Shown piece after piece: positions 47,378 to 58,600 of a stretch of DNA of 64,000 nt. Under the pieces are notes generated by a model. It saw nothing but the letters and a program-made list of their open reading frames with translations, did not search any database and was not told the DNA's origin. The DNA comes from Mactra quadrangularis (Eukaryota; Mollusca; Bivalvia; Venerida; Mactridae). Position 1 is the stretch's first letter. Each line of letters opens with the position of its first letter. The stretch is taken from the NCBI GenBank assembly GCA_025267735.1, contig CM046294.1, positions 35,309,222-35,373,221 on the forward strand, read 5' to 3'. Position numbers and translations under genes: made by a program.

Positions 47378-49340
47378 CAAGAGATCCGCTGGGCTGGAGC
47401 ATTATAATTTATACGACCGTGTGCAGTCCTTGCTGTGGTCTATCTCATATTAAGTCCCTGTGACCTTGGCCAATGACCCCAGGACCTTAGAATAGGTTTT
47501 GAGAACCTCGGTACAGCCGTGGTTGAGTTATCATCGGCACAAAGTTTTCCCATATGAACTTCCAGCGACCTTGACCCTGGGGCCTCAGAACCTAAAGTTC
47601 ACACCCTTGACCCAAAGAGTATCAATACAGAAAATTTGGTGAACCTAGATAAAGTGGTTGTTGAGTTATTCTCTGGACAAGGTTTTTCCTTATGATGTTC
47701 TTGTGACCTTGACCTTTAACCCAGGGCCCTCAAAACCAAAGGGGCATATGCTAGACATTTAGGCTACCCTTACATAAAATTTGGTGAACCTAGGTACAGT
47801 CATTATTGAGTTATTGTCCGGACAATGCTTTAATACAAATTAAGTCCCAGGGACTTTGACCTTTGACCCTGGGGTCTCAAAATCAAAAGGGAACATCCTC
47901 TACCAAAAGGCTATCAACACATAAAGTTTGGTGAACCTAAGATAAGTGGGTGTTGAGTTATCGTCCGGACAAGGTTTTTCCATATGATGTCCCTGTTACC
48001 TTGACCTTGACCCTGGGGCCTAAAAACCAAAAAGCACATGGACTATAATACAAAATATTTTGGTGAACCTAGGTACAGTGGTTGTTGAAAAATTGTCCGG
48101 ACGAAGTTTTCATATAAATTAGTCCCAGTGACCTTGACCATTGACGCTTGGGTCAAAATCAATAGGGTACATCCTCTACTCAAAAAGTATCCATACATAA
48201 AATTTGGTGAACCTAGGTACAGTGGTTGTTGAGTTATGGTCAAGACAAGGTTTTTCCATATGATGTCCCCGTGACCATGACCTTGACCCTGGGGCCTCAA
48301 AACCAAAAAGGCACATACTTGACACATGGACTATTATCAAATAAAATTTGGTGAACCTAGGTACAGTGGTAGTTGAGTTATTGTCTGGACAAAGTTTTCA
48401 TATAAATTAGTCCCAGTGACCTTGACCTTTGACCCTTGGGTCCCAAAATCAATAGCCTTTAGGGCACATCCTCTACTAAAGGAGTTTCCATACATAAAAT
48501 TTGGTGAATCTAGGTACAGTGGTTGTTGAGTTATCGTCCGGTCAATGTTTTTCCATATGATGTCCCTGTGACCTTGACCTTTGACTTTGGGGTCACAAAA
48601 CCAATAGGGCACATTCTTGACACATGGGCTACTCTCACATAAAATTTGGTGAACCTAGGTACTGTGGTTGTTGATTTATTGTCCAGACAAGGTTTTTCCA
48701 TATGATGTCCCTGTGACCTTGACCTTTGACCCTGGGACCCTAAAACCAATTGGGCACACCCTTGACACATGGGCTACTCTCACATAAAATTTGGTGAACC
48801 TAGGTACTGTGGTTGCTGATTTATTGTCCGGACAAGGTTTTTTCCATATGATGCTTCTGTGACCTCGACCTTTGACCATGGGGCCCTAAAACCTACAGAG
48901 CATATCCTTGTAACATGGGCTATTATCGCATAAAATTTGGTGAACCTAGGTATTATGGTTGTTGAGTTATTGTCAGGACAAGGTTTTTCCATATGATGCC
49001 CCTGTGACCTTGACCTTTGACCCAGGGAACCCAAAACCAATATGGCTATTCCTGGACACATGGGCTATTCTCACATAAATTTTGATGAACCTAGGTACAG
49101 TCATTGTTGAGTTATTGTCTGTACAAGGTTTTCATATTTTTAGTCTCAGTGACCTTGACCTTTGACACTGGGGTATCAAAATCAATAGGACACCCCTCTA
49201 CCCAAGGGCTATCCACACATACAATTTTAGGAACCTAGGTATATCCTGTCTTGAGTTATCATCCGAACAAGCAATTGTCCACAGACAGACGGACGGACAA
49301 CATCATAACATAATATGTCTGTTTTTTTAAAACGGGCGAA
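47378..49340. mobile_element. Dispersed element with 13 tandem ~145-bp GACCTTGACC units
   Basis: It starts ACAAGAGATCCGCTGGGCTG..GAGCATTATA and ends ATTGTCCACAGACAGACGGA..CATAACATAATATG. Thirteen units share AAATTTGGTGAACCTAGGTA, GTTGTTGAGTTATTGTCC, GGACAAGGTTTTTCCATATG and GTGACCTTGACCTTTGACCC. Minus-strand frames (GQRSRSQGHHMEKP and similar) are repeat shadows. The same ends occur at 31886-32620. Confidence 0.85.
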
Positions 49341-50094
49341 TAACAAAAACTAAGTATGAGGGTACAATATCAGAAAATCAAGTCTAGACAAATGCAAGGC
49401 CAATATTATAAATTTCAAAGGGCATAGAGTCAACTTTGATAGTCAAGCTTCTCTAAAACTTGTCCTTGTTGTCAAATGGACTGGCATTCAGAGTCGACCA
49501 TCTCTGTCACTGATCTATCCATTATAATACATGATGGCGAAGAAAATACAAGTGGATGGGAAGAAACATAAAAATTTAATGATGCTTAACTTTCTACAGA
49601 AGCTGAGCCATCAGCTCGTCATAAATAACCAGTGGAAGAGCGATCAACATAAACCGTCTATGTCTCTTAGCCAATAAACTACAAGGAAGTGGACGTGGTT
49701 ATATATTATACAGAAGCAGCTGAGCTACAATATTTTTAAGCTCATGTATTTGTCAAGCCAACAAGCAACAAGAGTAGATCATCTCTGTCACTCGCTATTA
49801 ACAACATATTCGATGACCAGTATAAAACATATAGAGTGGGTGGGGATGTATAAAATATGTCTGGCTACCACAAGCTTGTCTACAATATTCAAGGCTCTCA
49901 TATAGTCAAACTCTATTGCTGGCTCTCCAACACATAATCACTAAACTACAAACTTAAATCAACAGTGTCACCAGCTTTTCTACATAATTATATACATATA
50001 TGCCATAGACATCCCAAGAGATGGCCATGTCCCTGTTCTTATCCTCAGGAATGCATTGCTCTAAGAGATGGTACTAGGAAGGCGATAAACTATA
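49341..50094. other. Non-coding stretch
   Basis: Weakly repeated phrases (CATCTCTGTCACTGATC / CATCTCTGTCACTCGCT) suggest an old degenerate repeat. No gene seen. Confidence 0.3.
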
Positions 50095-50925
50095 AAGATT
50101 GGCCGAGATGTATATTGAAAAAGCATATAATGACAACAGTTTCATCAGTGGGGGGAAAATCAGCCACGGGGGAAAGATTGGCCGAGATGTATATCGATAA
50201 AGCATATAATGACAACAGTTTCATCAGGGGGGGAGAAATTAGCCAGGGGGGAAAGATTGGCCGAGATGTACAATAAAATAACATTGAAACAACACTTTTA
50301 TCAAAAGAGAGAAAATAAGCTAGAAGAGGGGGGGAAAGATTGGCCGAGTACACAATAGCGTTTAAACAACAATTTCATCAACAGGGGAAAAAAATAAGCC
50401 AGGGGGGAAAGATTGGCCAAGATGTACAATAAATAGCATTTAAACAACAGTTTCATCAGCAGGGGAAAAAAAAGCCATGGGGGGGGGAAGATTGGCCGAG
50501 ATGTATATTGAAATAGCATAGAAACAACTGTTTTATCAGCGGGGGAAAAATAAGCCAGGAAGGGAAAGATTGGCCGAGATGTATATTGAAATAGCATAGA
50601 AACAACAGTTTTATCAGAGGGGGGGGAAATAAGCCAGGGGGGGAAGATTGGCCGAGATGTATATTGAAATAGCATAGAAACAACAGTTTTATCAGCGGGG
50701 AAAAATAAGACAGTGGGGAAAGATTGGCCGAGATGTATATTGAAATAGCATAGAAACAACAGTGTCATCAGCAGGGGAAAAATAAGCCAGCGGGGAAAGA
50801 TTGGCTGAGATGTACAATAAAATAACATAGAAACAACAGTTTCCTCAGCAAGGGAAAAATTGGCCAGGGGGGAAAGATTGGCCGTGATATATATTGAAAA
50901 AGCATATAATGACAACAGTTTCATT
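50095..50925. repeat. ~77-bp tandem array (11 copies) with variable G and A runs
   Basis: Unit: GATTGGCCGAGATGTATATT, GAAATAGCATAGAAACAACA, GTTTTATCAGCGGGGGAAAA, ATAAGCCAGGGGGGAAA. Length varies mainly in the G runs (up to eight or so) and A runs. Eleven TTGGCCGAGATG-type starts are counted between 50099 and 50878. Open frames in both directions here are repeat artefacts. Confidence 0.93.
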
Positions 50926-51067
50926 ACTAGAATTATATCCTGGGAGAACACCTTAAACATTATACCTGAAAGCTTGATTCTTAAGGTAGTCACAGAGTTT
51001 TCTCTTTGTTATAACTATTTGGATGCAGCAGATCTAATAAAACAATAAAAATAATTTATAATACTTG

Positions 51068-51350
51068 GTTTAACTTGGTGTCAACACAATTTTTTATGTT
51101 ATTTTATGGCATCCAGCATACCTATCCTAGCTTGCCTGGACCCTTGTCTATAACAAGTGCCCACATACCCTTACACGTATACACAAGACCAGAAACTTCC
51201 CCAAATATCTTATCAATGGAGAAAAAATAAAATTATTGTCAGATTTTCAGGAACGGGTATAACTTTCCGGGTAGAATTCAAGCACGTACCCCCTTCGGGA
51301 CACATAGATTTGAAATCCAGTCTCACTACCAACTGCTATACGGTATACCT
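51068..51350 (-). mobile_element. tRNA-derived SINE, family 2, diverged copy
   Basis: On the minus strand: TATAGCAGTTGGTAGTGAGA (A-box region), GTGTCCCGAAGGGGGTACGT, a decayed B-box CTTGAATTCTACCCGG, then CCATTGATAAGAT-like and TTATAGACAAGGGTCCAGGC body segments. The order matches 57367-57661 and 62603-62890. Older than those two. Confidence 0.65.
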
Positions 51351-52289
51351 CTTGTATCCCTTCTTTCCCCACTCTGTTGGAGGTGGAAATAACTAACAGC
51401 GATTATATACAGTGGTATAATTACGTGAAGTATGAACATTTGATCAAGAAACCATGCGACTTACCAAGTCAATAGATGTTTTATCAAATGTCAGAAGTGA
51501 GACTGTGAGTGCAAGGCCAAGGAATCACTCTGATATTTGTCTATCAATCAAATTGTGATTTTTGTCGAAGTATACTGTATACAACAGTATCAGCTTGTAT
51601 AACAAATGATTTCCTTTGTATCAATGAGTTTTCTGTAACTGTATGAACTATCTACAGTAGAATAACAGCATTAAAGAAGTTTTGTTTACTTTACACTGAT
51701 TTAGTCATTTACCCGCCATCTGTCATTATCATAAAATGTTTGTAAAACGACACGTTACAGTAATATGCGGTTCCGTTGTGATTGTAAAACTCAAAACTCC
51801 CCGCAGCGGTTATTTCCCTTTATTAAATCAATACATAGTTACATAGTAGTTTCTTGTAGAAGGATTTGCTCCTGTGACACTAGATCTAGTTCTTCTTCGT
51901 CGTCATTATTCAGGTTAAGACCAGTAACCATAGTTGCTTTGTGATTGTATTCTATGTCCTGATTATACCAAAAACTTATCTAGTGTAACAGGAGCCTTAC
52001 ACTTGGCTCTATAAACCCAGGTTCGAATCTACTTGATTTCTAGTTGGTATAATAAAATTAAATAAAAAGAGACAAATAAATAAATTTAACTTTGGTTAAT
52101 GATGATAACTGATGACGAATTTATGTACAATCAATATAATAATTACATATTATGACAATACCATATTTAAATAATTATAATGATTTGACTATTTGAATCA
52201 AATAAATATATAATAAGACCTGCAATAAAATATTATTGCAGGGTTACAGCATAAACAATGTAAAATAAAAAAAGGTAAATGGCCAAGGT
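51351..52289. other. Non-coding stretch
   Basis: No gene. A small hairpin CCTGCAATAA..TTATTGCAGG lies at 52219-52242 beside the RT fragment. Confidence 0.35.
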
Positions 52290-52560
52290 AACTGCGGATA
52301 TCATATTTAGATTTAGGTATGGGCCAGTCCTGTACATCCTTAATCTTTTTCTGTGAACAAGTAATCTCTTTATCAGAAATAAGGTGACATAAATAATCTA
52401 CTTGTTTTTGAAAAAGATGACACTTTTTGGCTTTTAGAGTGAGATTTGCATTGCGAAAACAATCAAATACTTTTTGTAAATTTATCAAAGTTTCATCAAA
52501 AGACTTTCCACACTCTATTACATCATCTAAATAGCAAAGACATCTTTCAAATTGTAGATG
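52290..52560 (-). pseudogene. Ty3/gypsy-type reverse transcriptase fragment
   Basis: The minus strand reads FERCLCYLDDVIECGKSFDE, then TLINLQKVFDCFRNANLTLK, AKKCHLFQKQVDYLCHLISD, QDWPIPKSKYDIRSYLG. YLDD is the RT active-site motif, and KCHLFQ, YLGH-like, VQDWP and SYLG follow as in Ty3/gypsy Pol. Only about 85 residues survive; the rest of RT, RNase H, integrase and LTRs are not seen nearby. A dead fragment of an LTR retrotransposon. Confidence 0.75.
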
Positions 52561-54625
52561 TACTTCTGTCCCCCAGTAAATATAGCTGTTGGGTCACAAA
52601 AAGTAATGGATGCCGGTAGTATTTTGATTTTGAATTGACTTTCCGATGTGAACCTATATATCTACATTTAATTAATTTTATATATGGCAGTAAATTCATT
52701 AAAAATACCGTTTTTGGTGACGACCTTGAAAAATAGAAATATTTTACTACGGTAGCGGGTTAGGACCAAAATTGATCATGTTTAGTGTTAAATTTCTTGT
52801 CACGATATTTTTGTTGTCTGAGCGCTGAGTACGAAACTTTAAACTCACCAAATTAATGTTATCTCTTAGAATTGTTTTTAAAAACGAAATTATTACCAAG
52901 TTAAGCTTAATTCACTTGATATATCATTTGTTTAATAACAACATGAAAATAGCATCACACTATATATTTGAGCTTAAGCTCTGTTTCTAAATTTCTTGTG
53001 TATGAGTTACATGTAGCAAATTTTCCTCCGTCATTATTTGAAAATTATAGACTGCTGTTGGTTTTGTTGTGCCACCGTACTAACCTGTTTGACCAAAACA
53101 TTGTCTTCAGGTCTGACAAAGTAAGGAAAGTCGAGAACGGGACTTTGCTAAATTAAAAAAGTCCCAAGCTGTGTTCACTTCTCTCTCTCTTTCATGCATA
53201 CCTTAATTGGATGCAAAACAACTTTTACATCATTTAACGTTGTAAAATCAGTAATTTTAAAACTCCCCAAAACTTACACAGAGTTCAAAGAAGCCGTTCA
53301 GATATATATAGACATCACAAAGGAAGTAGACATCAAACCTGACGAGAGATCACAATGCTCTATTATTCATCATGAAATGACCACACTAACAACCTCCCTT
53401 TGCACAAGTTTGTTACTAAAGTAGTCAGTGCAAAATCGTGCGTGCAAGTTAAAAGCTTGTCTCTAACATATGACGCAACATCATGTCACATACGAAGAGT
53501 ATACATACAGACACAAATATGGAGCGACAACAAAGTCTTAAATCCATGTGAGTAGGGATGTGAGTCTGTTAATGGAAATGTTCAGCCTGTAAAGACTAAG
53601 TTACAGTCTGTCCCTGGAAATATGTTAAAGTGATTCGATGTAGCTGTCGACCGAATTGCATTTCAAGTTGCTGCTCCTGTAATAGTAGCACGGACTTGAG
53701 TGTTCATTCGTTTGCACAGTGTCAAGATCTAGTTTAGCCTCTGATAGCGAAAATGCCGACAGTGACAATGACCAAAAGCTAAACCTCAGGTTATAAAAAA
53801 CGGAACGTAAGTAAGTACATTCTGTAACAAATGTATACTGTTACAAAATTTCATGTGTAAAAACAGTAACAAAAGTAACAGATGACATTTTAAATATTTA
53901 TTTATGTAGTACATATTATTCATCTGTATTACATACGTGTAGTAGCATGAACTACAACACTTGTTTGGAAGCCGCATATGCTGACTTTTAAATCTGTTTT
54001 AGTAATCGATTCACGAGAAGCTGATTCCAGAAATTCATAGTTTCAGGTATTATGTTGGTACTTATATCACATTAGTTCATTAAATGATAAATTGATATCA
54101 ATGGCATTTAAACCCTTTTTAGACACATTTGTAGTTTAAACTAAAAGTTGTTATCAACCATGATTTTTTTTAAATTGTATACGATCAGATTCAATATTAA
54201 AAATAGTAACTTCATTATTTTATTTCAATAACACGCAAACCAAAATCAACATATTGGTTACTATAAACACTTTTCTGAAAATGCTGGCAAATTTTGAAAT
54301 CTTGAAAACCTACTTTTCATCCGATTCCATTTAACTTTTTAGCAAATGTAGATCTACATATGGAACAGTTACTTTTTATCCGTATAGCCGGACTAGAAAT
54401 ATGTTTATTTTTTAGTCAAAAGTAAACAATTCTCATGGAAAGACTTAAATGCTTATTTGGTTCACGAATCGGAAAATTATATAAAGATTGCGACTCTACA
54501 TTTATAGTTTGTTAGTTTATATTGTACAACTAATGGAATCAGAAGTGGGAGAATACTCCTACGGTAAAAACAAATTAATGTAAATTAGCAAGATTTCTGG
54601 ATGTGCAAATGTATTCCAGACTGTT
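52561..54625. other. Non-coding stretch downstream of the HSPA12-like gene
   Basis: AT-rich. A plus-strand frame at 53194-53424 (76 codons) has no motif and no supporting splice sites that I can identify. No array. Confidence 0.4.
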
Positions 54626-54631
54626 TTTATT
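54626..54631 (-). promoter_or_regulatory. Candidate polyadenylation signal of HSPA12-like gene
   Basis: AATAAA on the minus strand, about 90 nt past the TAA stop. Position fits a short 3' UTR; other AATAAA words exist further down. Confidence 0.4.
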
Positions 54632-54719
54632 TAAAAAGTTCTTTGTTTACTCTACAGACATTTAGCACACAATGACCATAAAGTCCAAACGTTCAGGAAG
54701 AAACACTCTCCGACAATTA

Positions 54720-55655
54720 TTAAACTTCTTCAAAATTATCTGACGATGATGCGTATTCCTTACTTAAAAACTCTAACCTAGTCATCGCCACTTCATTTGG
54801 AAAATCAACAATACGTGTCTTCGCTTCCAATTCTGTACCGCGGCATGTCATTGTCACTTTTAAAGAAATCTGTTTGTTTCTTAATTTCTCAGGAAGCGTC
54901 ACTTTTAGCATTCCTATTTTATGACTTTTATCATCTTCGTCACAGAATTGTGGATTTTCTTTCTCGGATTGGTAAACGTTCCAAAATACTTCACCTTTTG
55001 TACAATTGACTATTTTGAATGTACTACCTTTAGGTTCCTGTCCTACATACACTAATTCACCTTTAACTATGTGAATACAAAATGCTTTATCTACATATTC
55101 TTTTCCATTGCAAACTTTCTTGCGGTTAGCAGGATGGATATGTTTGTTAAATAGCCTTCTTGTGTGTACTCCATATGTGTATGGACTGATTCTCGCGGCA
55201 ATTATATCCGGGTTAATGCCATACATTACGGAACCCTTTATTATTGCAGAACCGGCCGATTCTGGTGCTATCACTTTACTCTCTCGAAAGTGATCACGGA
55301 TCTGTTGTTTGACAATTGATGACTCTGAAAATCCTCCAACAAGAAGAATTGATGCACGTTTAGGTAAAAGTGCTTTTTTCATTAGTGTTTCTATATGTGT
55401 AATGATTTGACTTGTTGCAACAGAAAACAATTCAATCATGACAGTCTTACTAAGACGTAGTGTTTCTTCAAGCACTTTTACACCTTTTCGCCATGCACGG
55501 TCTTTACAAAGTTTTTCAAATGTCTTGGGAATATCAATATCACTTGTTTCTGTATTTGTTGTGAACTGTCGTTTGCAGGTTTCAAAACTACTTTGAAGCT
55601 TGATCCAAGCATGTGCGTGTTGAGAACGAAACGATGAGAATGATTTCTCTCCTAT
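54720..55655 (-). CDS. HSPA12-like terminal exon
   Basis: A 936-nt exon (311 residues and TAA) after a TTTCAG acceptor, phase 0. It holds a helical segment (SFETCKRQFT, TFEKLCKDRAWRKGVKVLEE), LLVGGFSESSIVKQQIRDHF, then GSVMYGINPDIIAARISPYT, YGVHT and a C-terminal beta-rich tail. The protein ends SSSDNFEEV: close to the EEVD end of cytosolic HSP70s but without the final Asp. Confidence 0.93.
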   Translation of the reverse strand: MGEKSFSSFRSQHAHAWIKLQSSFETCKRQFTTNTETSDIDIPKTFEKLCKDRAWRKGVKVLEETLRLSKTVMIELFSVATSQIITHIETLMKKALLPKRASILLVGGFSESSIVKQQIRDHFRESKVIAPESAGSAIIKGSVMYGINPDIIAARISPYTYGVHTRRLFNKHIHPANRKKVCNGKEYVDKAFCIHIVKGELVYVGQEPKGSTFKIVNCTKGEVFWNVYQSEKENPQFCDEDDKSHKIGMLKVTLPEKLRNKQISLKVTMTCRGTELEAKTRIVDFPNEVAMTRLEFLSKEYASSSDNFEEV

Positions 55656-58600
55656 CTGAAATTAATATTTCAAACTAAAGTTTTTGGTCAATATCATTAC
55701 AATGTACCACGTTTTCGTTGGAATGGAAATCGATAAAAAGCGTCATTTACAAGCCATTCAACGCACACATGGAATGCAATTATAATAGCACGTGTTGAAT
55801 CGTAGCAAATTTATAATTGTACACAAAAATTAAATTGTACATTATGTTATATAAATTACAAATCTATAATTGATTTTAATTAACTTATCAACTTCACCAC
55901 CATACTGTTTTGACTCTTTTGCCGCTCTATGTCATGCCCCAACTTAAGGACCACTATAGAAAAAATGTATTTTGTGTTATCAGAATTGTCTGTCTGTCTC
56001 TCCGTCCGTCCGTCGTTCCGTCGCTCAGTCCGTCTGTCCGTCTATCTGACTGTGACTGTCCGCAAACCCGCCCGCCGTCTCGCCTTCCCGTCCACCCAAC
56101 ATCCGTAAGTCCGACATCCACCCACCTACTACCCTCGATTCTTAAAATCGTTCAAAAATTCGTCACAGTCCTTACAGTACTTTGATTGATTATGTACTCA
56201 GAACATTTATTTATATATTGCAAGAATCATATAACACCGATGTTATATAACGTAACAATAATTATTGTAAAATAGTCACTCTTTCAACTATACAAGAGTA
56301 AGTATACATGTACTTCTTTTCTGTAATTAACATTATATTATATTGTTATAAAATACTATAAGAATTTGTGCAAACAGATTTTGCTTCCGTTCAAAGATGT
56401 TTAAAAATAACTTAAGCGAGAAATGTTCACGCAGTTAAATTTAAATACATGTAAACATACCATCTCTATCAATAGACGTTCAAACGCAGCATTTACATTT
56501 TGTCCACCCCAGTCTCCACCAGTAGCGGCATATATCTCTTCAATTTTACCATTTGGTTTTACAACATGGATAGTAGTATCAACAGTTCCACCTGACAAAT
56601 AGAATGTACATGTTATGTATTGTAGATAAATGTAGTTCTTTAGTTGCACTTATTATGGTATTTTTATTTATATGCTGATATACTGAGGCGCCCAAAGGGC
56701 AATGGTATTGATATATAATTGTTGTGTTGTTAATTTAGTAAAGTTACTCTTCTATTATCTAAATGAGATCTAAAGATATATCAGGAACAGCAACAGTAAA
56801 CAAACGTTGGTGCTAGATTTTAATGATGCAAATATTTAATATAATATAGTATTGTGGAAATAGAAAACAAACCTCCGAGATCACAGACTAAATATTTTTC
56901 GTTCGGATTAAAAGCTGACAGAAAAGCTCCATCAACTCCCCCTTTCTGATGAAGAGCAACTTCTTTACAGTAGATGGCAGCAGATTCAGGTTCTAAAGCT
57001 AACACGAGATCATCTGATACAATACCAGCCTACAAAACATTGGTATTTTTTAGTTTATTAATACCACTACATAAATGGTCAAGAATTAGTGCGTTCATCT
57101 TGTTTTGTACTTAGTCATACAAATAATGTATCGGTCGAGTTTTATATAGAACTCATGGACGATGGTAAGATAATAGGAGATAAATAGTGACTGTGATTTT
57201 CGCCGCCAAGTTTTGTAGGGCGAGGAAGTCTTCCTTGATATCAAACTAGTTCAGTAATTCTACCACATTGTTGGCTCTATGTGAATTATATCAGGGAGCC
57301 ACGGGAAAAGTTAAATGTAGATGTCTTTGTTAAGAACCTTTTGACATTCGACAAGGTACAAGACAACCTGGGTCGATAGCGCAGTTGGTAGCAGGACAGG
57401 ATTTGGAATCTCATGTCCCGAAGTGGGTACGGGTTCGAATCTCACCCGGGGAGGTTATACCCTTCCATGAAAATTTCACATTAATGTCGATTTTCCTCCA
57501 TTGATTAGATAATATGGAGAAGTTTCCGGCCTTGTGGAAGGGTAGGTGAGTACTGGTTATAGACAATGGTCCAGGAAAGATAGGTTAGGTGCGCCGCTGG
57601 ACGCCGTAAAATGACCTAAATTGTGTTAACATGGCGTTAACTCCAATAAATAAATAAATAAACAAGAGTTAGAAGAAAGTTGTCTTGGAATGGGTTTTTA
57701 TAATTTTAAGATGTGTTCACCAACAGTAGCGGATGTATAGATTTCATATAATATTATATGGTATTATTAGGTTAAGTAAATATTGTATTTTAAAATGTGT
57801 TATTCTTACATTATAATGGATGTAAAATGACACTGTATCATATATGATGTAATTGCATTGTTTAATGTATTATATATTTGAATTACTTGTAAAATTACTT
57901 TTCAAATATGTTATTATCCCCATAATAGAGGAATCAATAAATACATATATTATTTGACAACATTAAACATGCACTTCATTAGTTTCCGTATCGATTTACG
58001 GCTTAGTTCGTATATATTCGTCAAGTTTCGTTGTTTTAATGAGGGACTATACAAATTATGGATGAAAAAGTAATGATTGTATTATATCAAACGGTGAGCG
58101 GTGCAGAGGTAAAATACCGACTTGTCAATCGAAATACCCGGGTTCGATTCCCGCACAGGTTGATGTTTTTGTAATTTTGCAAACACTAGTAACATATATA
58201 TAGTAGCAACACTATGACTTACTTATTACTTTTAACTAATTGTCTGAATGTTAATTATATATCATTTAATGACATTTGTTTTCTCTTTATTATCATACTT
58301 TTTTCTTTATTCATATTTTTATTATAATTTTGTGACATGGTGAAAGACTGAAGGACTTTCATAAATGAAAACGCCCATTATGTGTGTAATACACTTTCGC
58401 TTAGATTTTGTTTAATCATGGAAACCGCGCGCCGTCGTGTTAACAAGTATTTGTAAAACATGTATCAATTATGTTTAAATAGCAAAAAATAAGTTTTGAT
58501 TTGGGATCGAACCTGTAGCCTCTTGATCGTGAGGTGGTACGTTTTACCACTACACCAAGTTATTAGATGCCTCTTTGTGTCATATTACTGAAACTTAAAG

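Noticed and set aside
48043..49061. Minus-strand frames with GQRSRSQGHHMEKP-like repeats
   Set aside because: Shadow of the 145-bp repeat units; different frames open in neighbouring units.
50090..50993. 230-codon and shorter frames in the 77-bp array
   Set aside because: Repeat artefact; frame shifts with homopolymer length.
53194..53424. 76-codon plus-strand open frame
   Set aside because: Looks protein-like in composition but has no recognisable domain or supporting signals.
58090..58562. Functional tRNA genes
   Set aside because: B-boxes are good but acceptor stems do not pair, T-stems have mismatches and anticodon loops are eight bases.
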